In this document: positions 45,190 to 56,537 of the stretch, piece by piece
Position numbering within the stretch: the first letter of the stretch is position 1
Layout of the letters: every line of letters begins with the position of its first letter
NCBI GenBank assembly: GCA_030760725.1
Contig: JASWHV010000002.1
Coordinates: forward strand, 61,001,900 to 61,065,899
Direction of reading: 5' to 3'
Length of the DNA: 64,000 nucleotides
DNA from: Neostapfia colusana
Lineage: Eukaryota > Streptophyta > Magnoliopsida > Poales > Poaceae
The notes under the pieces: model-generated
What the model was told of the DNA's origin: nothing
What the model saw: only the letters and a program-made list of their open reading frames with translations
Databases searched by the model: none
Position numbers and translations under genes: made by a program

Positions 45190-46040
45190 GCAGTGGTGAG
45201 CTCCGTAGGCGCCACGTGTCCAGCGGGGGTCGGTCTTCCCTTTTCCTCAGGGGTGGGCTTCGGTTGCGCCACGTGTCTGGCGGGCGGGACCTTCCTCTCC
45301 CTTAGAGGCGAGCTCCGCATGCGCCACGTGTCTGGCGGGTCGGGCCTCTCCTCTCTACAAAGGCGAGCTCTGGGGGCGCCACGTGTCAATGCCGGACCTC
45401 CCCTCTCCTCAGAGGCGAGCTCCGAGAGTGCAACGTGTCCAGTAGCGCCAGACTTCCATTCTCCTCAGAGACGAGCTCCGAGGTCGTCACGTGTCCAACA
45501 GTGTCGGACCTCTCTTCTCGGAGGTGAGCTCCGAGAGCGACATGTGTCCAGCAGTGTCGGACCTCCCTTCTCCTCGGAGGTGAGCTCCGAGGACGACACG
45601 TGTCCAGAGGCGCCGGACCTCTCGGAGGCAAGCTCCGAGGGTGACACATGTCCAGCGGGGCGGACCTCTCGGAGGCGAGCTCCGAGAGAGACACGTGTCC
45701 CATGGGGCAGACCTCATCCCTTCCGCAGGGGTGAGTTCCGAAGTCGACACGTGTCCCGCGGTGCCGGACCTCGCTCCGTCCGTAGGGGCAAGCTCCAAAA
45801 GCGACATGTGTCCCGCGGGCTGAGCCTCGCTTCTCTGCAGAGACTAGCTCCGTAGTCAACACGTGTCCCGCGGGGCTGAGCCTCGCTTCTCCGCAAAGAC
45901 TAGCTCCGGAGGCAACACGTGTCCAGTGGGGTCAGACCTCGACCGTTCTCCTGAGGTGAGCTCCGAGCCTGCCACGTGGCCAGCAGTGCCGGACCTCACC
46001 CCCTCTGCAGGGATGAGCTCCGAAGGCGCCACATGGCCAG
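45190..46040 (-). promoter_or_regulatory. Tandem G-box/ABRE array in U3, 16 units
   Basis: About 16 units with a period near 56 bases. Each has GAGCTC(CG) and then CACGTGTC or a close variant. Core positions include 45213, 45270, 45325, 45380, 45488, 45597, 45692, 45748, 45860, 45916 and 45973; variants such as CATGTGTC or CACATGTC occur at 45541, 45645 and 45805. CACGTG is the G-box and ACGTGTC the ABRE core bound by bZIP factors. It sits upstream of the TATA box, where an enhancer would be. Confidence 0.85.
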
Positions 46041-46194
46041 CAGGCTGCAGGAAGTGTCGACGGCGCTCCTCGGCGAATTGGAATTGGCTCTTTTCAGCTA
46101 TCTTTCTCCCATTTTTATGATTCTTCCCCATTTCTATTTCTTTTATAATGTTTTTCTATATGCAATGCATGAATACAAAATTGAGGGTGTTCCA

Positions 46195-46210
46195 AACCTA
46201 CCCTCCTTAA
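46195..46210 (-). other. Polypurine tract
   Basis: In sense TTAAGGAGGGTAGGTT before the LTR; a 'ctcgagggcgag' motif lies upstream, as in family A. Confidence 0.75.
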
Positions 46211-47238
46211 ACTGAATCTCGCCCTCGAGATTTGATTGAGTAGAGAATAGATGAGGGAATTCTGCCTTGAGGTCTTCCTCACGCTGCCATGTAGCTTCGG
46301 CTTTTGTGTGACGGCTCCACTGTACCTTGCACCATCGGATCACCTTGTTCCTCGTGACCCTTTCCTTCACGTCCAAAATTTGGACAGGGTGCTCTACGTA
46401 GGTCAGATCCTCTTGAAGCTCGAGCTCATCCATTGGTACTTGTTCTTATGGTACTCTCAAGCACTTCTCAAGCTACCTCTCCTCGCTTGCCCAAAATCTT
46501 AAATGGCCCGATGTAGCGAGGTGCTAACTTGCCTTTGACGTTGAAACGTTGTTGGCCACGGATAGGCGATACCTTAAGGTACACGAAGTCTCCTACTTCA
46601 AAGGTCAACTTTCTTCGCCTATTGTCCGCATAACCTTTTTGTCGTGACTGAGCAGCCTTCAAGTTCTCCCGTATTGTTTGTACTTGCTTCTCGGCGTCTC
46701 GCAGCACTTCGGGTCCAAACACTTGGTTCTCTCCGGTCTCATTCCAGGACAGCGGTGTTCTACACCGTCTACCATACAATGCTTCGAAAGGTGACATCTT
46801 CAATCTGGCTTGATAGCTGTTATTGTATGAGAACTCAGCATACGGCAAGCTCCTATCCCATCTATGCCCATGTTTCAAGGCGCAGGCTCTTAACATGTCT
46901 TTTAAAATTTGATTTGTCCTCTCAGTTTGCCCGTTGGTTTGCGGGTGATAAGCGGAGCTGAAATCAAGTCGTGTACCCATAGCTTCATGCAACTTCTTCC
47001 AGAACCTAGAGGTAAATTGGGTACCCCGATCTGAAACTATCCTCTTCGGAACTCCATGACGACACACGATTTTCTCCATGTACAGCTCGGCTAGTTCTAC
47101 AATGCGGTACGTTGTTCTAACAGGAAGAAAATGGGTTGTTCCGTCAATCGGTCCACAATAACCCAGATGGAGTCGTAACCCGACCAAGTACGTGGTAATC
47201 CAACGATGAAATCTATGCTGATGTCTTCCCACTTCCAC
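46211..47238 (-). pseudogene. pol: Integrase core, GPF/Y module and chromodomain (family B, first copy)
   Basis: Frame 47238-46468 holds ELYMEKIVCRHGVPKR, IVSDRGTQF, AYHPQTNGQTERTNQ and KLAPRYIGPFKILGKRGEVA. After a frameshift near 46450-46480 a second frame (46433 downward) gives the chromodomain: ILDVKERVTRNKVIRWCKVQW and EATWQREEDLKAEFPHLF. The catalytic acidic residues in this part are present. Confidence 0.85.
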
Positions 47239-47533
47239 TCGGGTCCTTTCAATGGTTGCAACAGTCTAGCGGGTCTTTGATGTTCGGCCTTCACCCGTTG
47301 GCACGTGTCGCATAAGGCAACATACTGAGCTATGTCCCTTTTCATACCATCCCACCAATAACAAGTTTTCAGGTCCTTGTACATCTTTGTACTGCCAGGA
47401 TGTATGGAATAAGGTGAGTCATATGCCTCCTTTAATATCATGTCGCGGATGTGCTTCACGTTAGGCACACAAATCCTTTCCCCTAACCAAGCGTACCCTT
47501 CTCGTCTTCCTTGAAATCCTTTTCTATGCCTTG
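47097..47533 (-). pseudogene. pol: Integrase N-terminal part (family B, first copy)
   Basis: Frame 47468-47097 with the HHCC finger (EAYDSPYSIHPGSTKMY ... CDTCQ) and the first aspartate (ISIDFIVGLPRTWSGYDS). The first zinc histidine of the family A motif EAHDSDYSIH is Y here. Frameshifts lie on both sides (near 47150 and 47490-47530). Confidence 0.82.
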
Positions 47534-47942
47534 TCAGATTATTTCCTTGATCTCCTTGATTTCCTTATCCGTTACTTGGCCATCTCTTATATCTTGTTCC
47601 AGCAAAGAATGGAGTTCCATCACTTCCATCTCGTTCAAGAACCCGAGATGTAACCATTCGAACTCCTTGCGTAGCTCGGGCGGTAGCTCCTGAACCATGA
47701 GTTGGTGACATGCTCCCTTTCGGCTCAATGCATCAGCTACTACATTGGCCTTTCCGGGATGATAGTTGATTCTAACATCATAATTCTTGATGAGTTCCAA
47801 CCATCGACATTGCCTCAAATTCAAATCCGTTTAGGTGAATATGTACTTGAGGCTTTTGTGATCCGTATAGATCTCACATAGGTGGCCAAGGATATAATGT
47901 CTCCAAATCTTCAAGGCATGTACCACGGCTGCGAGTTCCAAG
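47534..47942 (-). pseudogene. pol: RNase H, C-terminal part (family B, first copy)
   Basis: Contains the YTDHKSLKY-type block, an in-frame TAA near 47831-47834 where the second element reads CAA (FTQTDL), then RQCRWLELIKNYDVRINYHPGKANVVADALSRK. Disconnected from RT by an 8-base loss. Confidence 0.82.
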
Positions 47943-48815
47943 TCATGAATTCAGCTCTTGCTTCTTTAGTTGTCTCGACGCATAGGTTACCACTTGTCCT
48001 TCTTGCATGAGCACACATCCAAGCCCTTGTCTTGATGCGTCAGAATATATGTCAAAACTCTTGATCACGTCCGGCAATACCAAAACTGGTGCTGTGGTTA
48101 GCCTTTTCTTGAGCTCCTCAAACCTTTCTTGACACGCTGGTGTCCACTGAAATGCTTTTCCCTTCATTAGAAATTCAGTCATAGGCTTCGCTATTTTGGA
48201 GAAATCCTTGATGAACCGTTGGTAGTATCCGGCCATCCCAAGGAAACTCCGAATATCTCTCACATTCTGCGGTTGGTTCCACTTCAGAACATCTCCCACT
48301 TTTCCGGGATCAACCGATACTCCTTCCTTGGAGATGATGTGGCCTAGGAACAATATCTCCTTTAGCCAAAATTGACATTTGCTGAACTTGGCATACAATT
48401 GATGCTCTCGCAGTTTCTGCAACGTCAATCTCAAATGTTCTTCCTTGCTTTTCGAATACACCATGATATCATCGATGAAAACCACGACGAACTTGTCCAA
48501 GTACTCCATGAAGACCTTATTCATGAGGTATATGAAATATGCGGGTGCATTCGTTAATCCAAAAGACATAACGGTATATTCATGCGAACCATACCGTGTT
48601 CGAAAGGCAGTCTTGGGCATGTCGGAGGGCTTAATCTTCAGCTGGAAGTATCCCGACCGAAGATCAATCTTGGAGAAAACTCGGGCACCTTTCATTTGGT
48701 CGAATAGGTCCTCTATACAGGGCAGCGGGTATTTATTCTTGATTGTCACCTCATTGAGAGACCTATAATCCACATACATCCTTTGGGTCCCATCCTTCTT
48801 GTCTACGAAGAGCAC
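47943..48815 (-). pseudogene. pol: RT and start of RNase H (family B, first copy)
   Basis: A 290-codon frame: DKKDGTQRMYVDYRSLNEVT, FSKIDLRSGYFQLKI, TVMSFGLTNAPAYF, the active site VVFIDDIMVYSK, GMAGYYQRFIKDFSKIAKP and YSDASRQGLGCVLMQEG. It ends at QELNS, where 8 bases ('atcctaca' in the other copy) are missing. The RT catalytic aspartates are kept; the residue before the RNase H aspartate is S instead of C. Confidence 0.88.
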
Positions 48816-48842
48816 GGGGGCTCCCCATGGTGACGAGCTCGG

Positions 48843-49505
48843 TCATATAAAACCCTTTTCTAGCTGCTCCTGAATTTGCTTCTTAAGTTCCACTAGTTTA
48901 TTAACGGGCATCCTATATGGCCTCTTCGCTATAGGTGCAGTTTCAGGTACTAAATCAATGGCAAACTCAATGTCCCGGTCAAGTGGCATACCTGGAAGTT
49001 CTTCCGGGAACACGTCCAAATATTCTTGAACCACCGGAATGCTTTCCAAAGTTGATTCTTCGACGTGGTTCAACGTTGCCTTCTCGATTACCGGTTGGGC
49101 TGACTCGAACTCAATACGAGTATCATGCTCATTTGTCAACTGCACGCTCCTCTCAGCACATTGGATCACTCCGTTGTGCTTGCTTAACCAATCCATTCCA
49201 AGTATTATATCAAGCACTTGAGAATCCAAGACAATAAGGTTGGCAAGGAAGTCTACCCCCCTTATTTTAAGGTTTACTTTTGGACATACTATATTAGTCC
49301 TCATCTCTCCACCGGGAGAATTAACCAACATAGTATATTTCATGTGTGATATGGGCATATTATACTTGGCAACATACTTGGATGATATGAATGAATGCAA
49401 TGCTCCAGAATCAAATAAAACAGTAGCTGGGTTAGAGTTAGCAAGGAACATACCAATCCCGACGTCCTCAGCCTGTTGCGCCTCCTCGGCGGAGACATGA
49501 TTCAC
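48843..49505 (-). pseudogene. pol: Protease and linker to RT (family B, first copy)
   Basis: A 220-codon frame: MNHVSAEEAQQAEDVGIGMF, protease LFDSGALHSFIS, LGMDWLSKHNGVIQC, then the EYLDVFPEELPGMPLDRDIEF linker. It stops at TGA (48843), where relatives have an arginine codon (FIRPSS). Confidence 0.86.
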
Positions 49506-50184
49506 GTTGTCACGAGCATAGTTCTGCTGTCCACGGTTACCATTATTAGCTCCTCCGTTCGGCCGTGGGTTCTGCTTGGGCGCGTTGCTTGGCTATCCAA
49601 GGCCTTTCCTCGGGCACTGACTTGCAAAGTGTCCTGTCCCTCCGCATGAAAAACATGCCTTGTTGCCCAAGACAGCAGGAACGTTAGGGCGGGGGTGGTT
49701 TTGAGCATAAGCACCCATGTTGGGACGGGGCGCAGGAGGCGAAGGCATACGGGGTATTTGCATAACACGACGTTGCTGTGGTGGTTGATTAGGGCAAAAA
49801 GTAGAAGCGGACGAGCCATACTGCGGTGCAGCTGGGCGACATGAAACGGGGACGTACATTGCTCCCTTGTGGCTGGTATGGCATCTTCCTCTTGCCCTCT
49901 TGCTCGATCTCACGGATCTTGCTCTCAACCACTATAGCTTTGTCAACAAGTTTCTGGAAGCTTGCATAATCGTTGTTGAGCAGCTGAACTTGGATCTCAT
50001 TGTTCAATCCTCTCATAAAAAGTATTGCTTCCTTTGATCCGAGTTGACATCCTCGGGGGCATACCTTGACAGCTGCGTGAACTTGTTGAGGTACTCATTC
50101 ACGCTCTTCCTGCCTTGGCGGAGACCTTCGAACTCTTGCCTTTTTAGCATCATGACTCCAACAGGGATGTAATAAGAGCGGAAA
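49506..50184 (-). pseudogene. gag: Gag core and zinc knuckle, frameshifted (family B, first copy)
   Basis: Fragments in different frames: MRGLNNEIQVQLLNNDYASF (50016 downward), then ACFSCGGTGHFASQCPRKG in the frame 49928-49593. At least two frameshifts lie between about 49990 and 49590. Confidence 0.82.
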
Positions 50185-50186
50185 CT

Positions 50187-50684
50187 CTACTTGAACTCCA
50201 CCCAAGTGATAGTCTCCTGGCCGACATGATCATTGCAAAGAGCGTCCCACCAGTCAGCGGCTGCTGCCATAAGTTGGTGCGATGCAAAGAGAACTTTCTC
50301 CCGATCATTGCACTGAACAATAGCAAGCTTCTTCTCCATGGATTTCAACCAATCGTCAGCCTCCATGGGATCATTAGCTTGTGCAAAAGTAGGTGCTCGA
50401 GTCCTCATGAACTCTCCCAATCTTTTGTGAGCCGGCGGTGGTGGCGGTGGTGGCGGTGGTGGTGCAGGAACGGGGTTAGGATTGTTGTTGTTGTTGGCTT
50501 GCAGCTGACCCAAAGTTTGGATCATAGTTTGCATGATCTGGTTCTGCATAGCCATCAACCATTCAAGATTGTTTGCACCAGCCCCGGGGTTAACATTCTC
50601 AGGAACTTCAACGTGGCCATCCTCTTGTGGTTCTTGGTTGCCACGAACGTTCCTCCTTTGTCGGCTGGCGTTTTCCCTCACCAT
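50187..50684 (-). pseudogene. gag: Gag N-terminal half (family B, first copy)
   Basis: Starts MVRENASRQRRNVRGNQE, has a long proline run (PAPPPPPPPPPPAH), then GEFMRTRAPTFAQ and the Gag start ADDWLKSMEKKLAIVQC. It stops at TAG after WVEFK; the other family B element reads GAG there. Confidence 0.88.
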
Positions 50685-51383
50685 CTGTGAGAGAGAGTTG
50701 AGTAGAATAGAAAACAGAGGTTTAGGTTGATCCCCCCAACTATATGCATCAAGGTGAATGGACTAAATATATTTACTTTTATATGAGGATGTGAACACAT
50801 GCCGAAGCATCTCACATCTCTCTACTATGTGTGGATATGGACAACGTTGAAGCGTCCCACAACTCACACTAAGCACACAAACAGAAACAATCATCACAAA
50901 AGTTTAACACGCCACTCCTATTCACGCTTATTCAATGGGAGTCCTAAACTTAATCATGTGAACTGGTGCTGTTCCCGCCGTGTGACGGGAGTGTGGTCCC
51001 TGCATGGGTGCATGCCTTGGTGGGTTGGCAGTCCATGTATGGTTAGATGGTGTTGATCGGGAACACCAGCGCCTTCTATAAATGGGACATGAGAAAACTT
51101 TGAGAAGAAAGAAATAACTCCAAAACTTAAGAAGTTATGGAGCAAGAAAGCAAAGGTGTTGTTGTCCAAAAGAAGAGACAAGGAGGGGCTTGAAAATATC
51201 ACCTTGCAGTGGTCGTATTGACAAGGAAAGTTCAGCAGCAAGCAATTTTCGAAAATAGCAGTTTTGAGAGGTGTGCCTATGTGTTTTAGGGTGTCCATTC
51301 TACCTAAACTTGCATCCTATGGTCAATGTGATTCTGACGCCAATCTGTGCATTCTACCTAAGCTTGCATCCTACGGTCAATGT
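50685..51383 (-). other. Leader between primer site and gag, with an insertion-like block
   Basis: No convincing gene. The block about 50950-51290 has no clear counterpart in the leader of the other family B element. It contains an imperfect inverted repeat, CTGGTGCTGTTCCCG near 50963 and CGGGAACACCAG near 51057, and 'cttctataaatggg' on the plus strand. Near 51330 there is a primer-site-like duplicate. Confidence 0.5.
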
Positions 51384-51396
51384 GGCTCTGATACCA
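51384..51396 (-). other. Primer binding site, tRNA-iMet type
   Basis: GGCTCTGATACCA on the plus strand, four bases from the LTR at 51400. A diverged copy (gattctgacgcca, 51330-51342) lies 54 bases further in, within a duplicated 'gcatcctayggtcaatgtg' unit. Confidence 0.92.
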
Positions 51397-53522
51397 ATCT
51401 GTGACGCTCGGTCCCGTAGAACACGGAACCCAGCTAATGCATATGTGTGCCCAGGATGTTCATCACACATACACATGTAATCCACAAACTGAATTCATAA
51501 TATAACCACGAATAATAGGGTTTAAGTACTTTATTACATCAATCTCTAACTTATTCTTGCAGCGGAAATCTCTAACTTATTCTAGCAGCGGAAGTCTCTA
51601 AACGATAGAGGAAGCAACTAAACAGTAGCGGCTCCATATCTAACTCTCCAGGCAAGTTGACGGTAGTTCACACGCCTAGTACTCCACATGATCTTCAAAG
51701 TACTCTTGTCCTATTGCTGATGTTTGTATGATAATGCAAGGGTGAGTACATGTCGTACTCAGCAAGTGTGGGAAAAGTATGACATGTAGCTTACGGCAAG
51801 GTAGGGAATAAAAAGGCTCATTGCAGAAAGCAAAGTTTATTTCACAAACATGATAAAAACAGCAACTATCTTTAAGTGAATTTAATCCCAACATATATTT
51901 AAGTAAAACAGCAACATACCTCCTTCATAATTCACCACTTTCATGTCTCAACCAACCATTTATCTTTCTCAACTTTATCTCATTCTCATAATAACCATCT
52001 CATGTTCATATCCATCTCATAATCATATAGCCGAAAACCAAATTCATTGTCATGACTCAACAGTCCCGAAACCAAATCCCAATAACCATACCATAACCAT
52101 AACCAGATAACCATCCTGATAACCATCCCATCTAATCATGTGAGTTGGCCAGGCGCTTGTGACCGTAAGCACGACTATCATGATAGTTTTACACTTTTAA
52201 GAGGTGGCACCACTTTACCCACAAGTTTGTGATTTCGTCACCCGTTGGTGACTGCATAACCTCCATTGTACCAGTACACAACCGTCGGTGTATGGCCAAG
52301 AGATCACAAAATAGCCTTTACAAAGGGGCTACTAGATGTATGGACTCACTAAGGTTTCACCAGCAGGCTCGAATCACCATTCTCCCACCTACGGGCCCCC
52401 TCTTGTGTCATGCAGTTCCCATGGCAGTCCTCTCTCGACTCCCAGTCCCCGTGCCTTCCACGGTCCATAACAATCTAGCAACTTATCTAATTAGTCAGCT
52501 AAGCGCACCCATATTTGGCCTTGTGGTGGCACTGTTTTCCTGGCATGTGCTTGCATGAACCGGTCCTTAGATCTACGGCAAGTAAACCACCATCTTATTC
52601 TACCACATCCACGAACCAAGCTTGCATAGATCTCCCCCGATTCTATGCTCATTAGTATCATCAAGTTCTTATTATCATTAATCATATGAGTGCAGTAGCT
52701 AGACACGTTCTATCTCGCTTCCCATATCCCGTAGATTGGCGAAGCAAAAAGCAAAAGCTACCATACCCGACTCATCAACTTTTCCGGCGACAAGGATGGT
52801 TAACGAAACTAGTAAACTCCTATATAAAAGGGTGCCCCATCAAGTTGACTCAAGCATACATGTTTTCACATACAAAACAGTTTCCAAAACATGGGACCAA
52901 TATGGTCAAGGGGCACTTGCCTTGTTTCTGTGGCTTTTGTTGCTCACGTGTCTCAAAGTCTTGGTGCTGTAGTCCTTCATAGATAGCTTTCTGAGCTTGT
53001 CCTTCTACTCACGACCATGCACATACAAAATTATAGCAATCAACATCATGCACAAACTTTACTCAAGATGCAATGATGTAGATGGATGCAAATCCTATGG
53101 TGCTGTTTTATTAAACCAGTTTGTACGTGTTCTTGCGTGTTTTAATGGCTTGCATGGGGCTTTATAGTGAACAAAGGTGTAAGGATCAAGTGTGGACGTG
53201 GTGATGATCTTGACTCAAGATCTAGATCAATACCACCGTCAAAAACCGATCAAGACGTGATCTGTCCACACGAAAATGGTTCTGTCTGAAGGAAAACGAA
53301 GAAAATGGATGCGACGATGTCGTAAGATTGGTAATGAAGACCTACCTCACTTCTCTTATGATCGTCGGCTCTTTTCCAGCGACGGCGAGGTGTGACGGCT
53401 TGTTGGCGGTCTCACCGGTGGCTGAACTCCGGCGAAGGGGGTTAACTCGGCGAGTTGGGAGCTAGGGCCTCTAAGTTGTCGACTTGGGAAAAGGTGTTAC
53501 GGCCAAGGGGGTTTTTGGGCTC

Positions 53523-53530
53523 TATTTATA
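53523..53530 (-). promoter_or_regulatory. LTR TATA box (minus strand)
   Basis: tatttata on the plus strand, TATAAATA in sense, in the 5' LTR and so the likely start of family B transcripts. Confidence 0.7.
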
Positions 53531-53689
53531 AAGGGATAAAGAAGAGTCCTACTCCGATTGGATTTCAAATAAAAGTTATATTCAATTTGTTTTGGACGTG
53601 GAAGACATCGTGTCGGTTTCCTCAGTACCAGGTATTCCCGTGCACATAGGAGAAAAACCGATTAAGGATCTCGTATCTTTGCAGTGGTG

Positions 53690-54480
53690 AGCTCCGGAGG
53701 CGCCACATGTCCAGCGGGAGCCGATCCTCCCTTTTCCTCAGGGGTGGTCTTCGGTTGCGCCACGTGTCTGGCAGGCGGGACCTCCCTCTACCTCAGAGGC
53801 GTGCTCCGCGTGCGCCACATGTCTGGTGGGTCGGGGCTCCCCTCTCTACAGAGGCGAGCTCTGGGGGCGCCACGTGTCAGTGCCGGACCTCCCCTCTCTT
53901 CAGAGGTGAGCTCCGAGAGTGCCACGTGTCCAGCACTGCCGGACTTCCTTTCTCCTCAGAGACGAGCTCCGAGGTCACCACGTGTCCAACAGCATCAGAT
54001 CTCTCTTCTCGGAGGTGAACTCCGAGAGCGACACGTGTCCAGCAGTGTCGGACCTCCGTTCTCCTCGAAGGTGAGCTCCGAGGATGACACGTGTCCAGCG
54101 GCGCCGGACTTCTCAGAGGCGAGCTCCGAGGGTGACACATGTCCAGCGGGGCGGACCTCTCGGAGACGAGCTCTGAGAGCGACACGTGTCCCGCGGTGCC
54201 GGACCTCGCTACCTCCGCAGGGGCGAGCTCCGAAAGCGACACGTGTTACGCGGGCTGGGCCTCGCTTCTCTGCAGAGACTAGCTCCGTAGTCAACACGTG
54301 TCCCGCGGGGCTGAGCCTCGCTTCTCCGCATAGACTAGCTCCGAAGGCAACACGTGTCCAGTGGGGTCGAACCTCGCCCCTTCTCCTGAGGCGAGCTCCG
54401 AGCCTGCCACGTGGCCAGCAGGGCCAGACCTCACCCCCTCCGCAGGGATGAGCTCCAAAGGCTCCACGTGGCCAGCAGGC
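53690..54480 (-). promoter_or_regulatory. Tandem G-box/ABRE array in U3, 15 units
   Basis: Same array as 45190-46040, with cores at 53704, 53761, 53816, 53871, 53923, 53979, 54032, 54088, 54136, 54183, 54240, 54295, 54351, 54408 and 54465. It has one unit fewer than the left LTR. Confidence 0.85.
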
Positions 54481-54629
54481 CGCGGGAAGTGTTGACGGCG
54501 CTCCTCGGCGAATTGGAATTGGCTCTTTTCAGCTATCTTTCTCCCATTTTTATGATTCTTTCCCATTTCTATTTCTTTTATAATGTTTTTCTATATGCAA
54601 TGCATGAATACAAAATTGAGTGTGTTACA

Positions 54630-56497
54630 CAAGTCTTGCCTTGTTTCTTGTTACAACACGATACTCGTCTTGCTTGTTGCAGAATACCCACTTGGTTCCC
54701 ACAACATTTGTGTTGGGTCGCTTCACGAGTTCCCATACTTGATTTCTTTCAAAATTGTTGAGTTCCTCTTGCATGGCCACCACCCAATCCGGATCTTGTA
54801 GTGCTTCTTCTACCTTGCGGGACTCCAAAGAGGAAACAAAATAGTAATGTTCACAAAAGTTAGCCATTCGAGAGGGAGTTATCACCCCTTTGGAGATATC
54901 CTCGAGTATGTTGTCGATGGGATGATCCCGTTGAACACTTTGGTGCACTCTTGGATGAGGTGGTTGAACTCTTTGATCTTCATCTTCATTGTCGCTCTTT
55001 TCTTCATCTCCCCCTTGACCCAATCCTCCTTGTTGTGTTTGATCTTTTTGATCTTGTTGAGGTTGGCCTTGCTCATCTTGATCTTGATCGTGGGAGGGAG
55101 ACGTATCTTCGTTTGTTGGATGATCATTTGAGTCTTGAGGATGTTCTTGAGGAAAAATGTCTCCAACTGCCATCCTTTTAAGTGCTTCTTGTGGAGCCTC
55201 TTCTCTATCTAGCACACTTTGATCAACTTGCTCCACTTGGGAGCCATTAGTCTCATCAAACACTACGTCTCTCGCTATTTCAACAATTTCGGAGGATTTG
55301 TTGAAAACACGATAGGCGTAGGTGTTTGAGTCATAACCAAGCAAGAAACCTTCATCAAACTTTGAAGCAAACTTCGAAGTCCTAGACTTCTTGTTTAGAA
55401 TATAACACTTGCTCCCAAAGACACGAAAATAAGAGATGTTGGGTTTGTTACCGGTTAGAAGTTCGTAAGACGTCTTCTTCAAAAGTCGATGAAGGTACAA
55501 CCGGTTTATGGCATGACAAGCGTTGTTAACCGCTTCCGCCCAAAACCGGTCCGATGTCTTGTAATCATCAAGCATGGTTCTTGCCATCTCAATAAGAGTT
55601 ATATTCTTCCTTTCAGCCACCCTGTTTTGTTGAGACGAGTAGGGGGCTGAAAACTCATGCTTGATGCCTTCTTCATCCAAGTATTCTTCCACTTGAGTGT
55701 TCTTGAACTCGGTGCCGTTATCACTCCTTATGTTCTTGATTCTTAAGGAGAACTCATTTTGAGCTCTTCTGAAGAATTTCTTGAGCAAACCTTTTGTTTC
55801 GCCTTTGTCATGCAAAAAGAACACCCAAGTGAAGCGAGAATAATCATCTACGACAACAAGACCATATTTGTTACCGCTGATGCTTATGTAGGCGATTGGA
55901 CCGAAGAGATCCATGTGAAGTAGCTCCAAAGGTCTTGTAGTAGTCATGACATTTTTGGATGGATGTTGAGCTCTAACTTGCTTTCCGGCTTGACAAGCAC
56001 TACATGGCCTGTCCTTATCAAAAACAACATTTTTCAAGCCTCGAATGTGTTCTCCCTTCAGATGTTTTTGCAAGTTTCTCATCCCAACATGGGCTAGCCA
56101 TCTATGCCAAAGCCATACCATGTTGGTATTCGCCATTAAGCACGTGTCAAGTTGAGCTTTATCCGTGATGAAATCCACAAGGTAAAGCTTTCCCTTGAGC
56201 ACGCCCTTAAAGGCGATTGAGTCATTGCTTCTTCTTAAGATAGTCAAACCCTCGTTAGCAATTATAACTTTTATCACATAGTTGGGATATGGATAGAAGG
56301 TTATAATCAAGTGAGTCAACATGCAAAACATTTGAAAGAGTATGATGGGGAGAAATAACAATTTTACCAGTGCCAAGGATTTTCCCTTGGCTATTGTCCC
56401 CAAAGTATATTCCTTCACTTGGATCTTCATTTTCCTCATATTCCACAAACATCCTTCTCTCTCCGGTCATATGGTTTGTGCATCCACTATCGAGCAC
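54630..56497 (-). pseudogene. pol: Copia protease, integrase and RT start
   Basis: The protease frame reads SKWVLDSGCTNHMTGERRMF (from about 56517 downward). A frameshift near 56265-56285 passes to a long frame with the pre-integrase zinc region (HRWLAHVGMRNLQKH ... CSACQAGK), catalytic DLFGPI, DDYSRFTWVFFL, IRSDNGTEFKN and AERKNITLIEMARTM, and then a Q/D-rich acidic linker. RT begins (WELVKRPNTNVVGTKWVF) and is cut after RNKARL, right where copia RTs continue. The integrase core looks intact; the element cannot function without RT. Confidence 0.9.
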
Positions 56498-56537
56498 CCA
56501 TTTTGATCCACCGGAGGAGTATGCCTACAAATCTGAG

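Larger units (their letters stand above)
43640..46194 (-). repeat. Family B left (3') LTR, truncated
   Basis: Matches 52090-54629, starting around 'ataaccagataaccat' (43640-43670). Ends GGGTGTTCCA instead of GTGTTACA, so the terminal ACA has decayed. Contains a TATA box and a 16-unit G-box array. Confidence 0.88.
43640..54629 (-). mobile_element. Tekay-like family B element, left LTR truncated
   Basis: Minus-strand gypsy element: right (5') LTR 51400-54629, primer site 51384-51396, gag 50684 downward, pol, chromodomain, polypurine tract near 46197 and left (3') LTR to 43640. The left LTR lacks about its last 0.7 kb in sense. The gene order and chromodomain place it near family A, but there is no orf0 and the LTR sequence differs. 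All coding parts are broken. Confidence 0.9.
51400..54629 (-). repeat. Family B right (5') LTR
   Basis: TGTGACGCTCGG...GTGTGTTACA, 3230 bases, complete. Holds the TATA box at 53523 and a 15-unit G-box array. Its outer edge cuts the copia frame at 54630. Confidence 0.92.

Noticed and set aside
45193..45855. Long frames of 150-255 codons across the G-box arrays on both strands (also 53684-54451 and 45386-45862)
   Set aside because: They are by-products of a 56-bp GC-rich repeat in which few stops occur; composition is repetitive and no start context or domain is seen.
45190..46040. Regularly spaced repeat reminiscent of a CRISPR array
   Set aside because: Units are contiguous degenerate minisatellite repeats in a plant LTR, with no unique spacers and no cas genes.
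50954..51298. 114-codon minus-strand frame in the family B leader
   Set aside because: No domain, no counterpart in the second family B element, and it spans the inverted-repeat block.
51384..51396. tRNA gene fragment
   Set aside because: It is the complement of the tRNA-iMet 3' end used as a primer site next to an LTR, not a tRNA gene.
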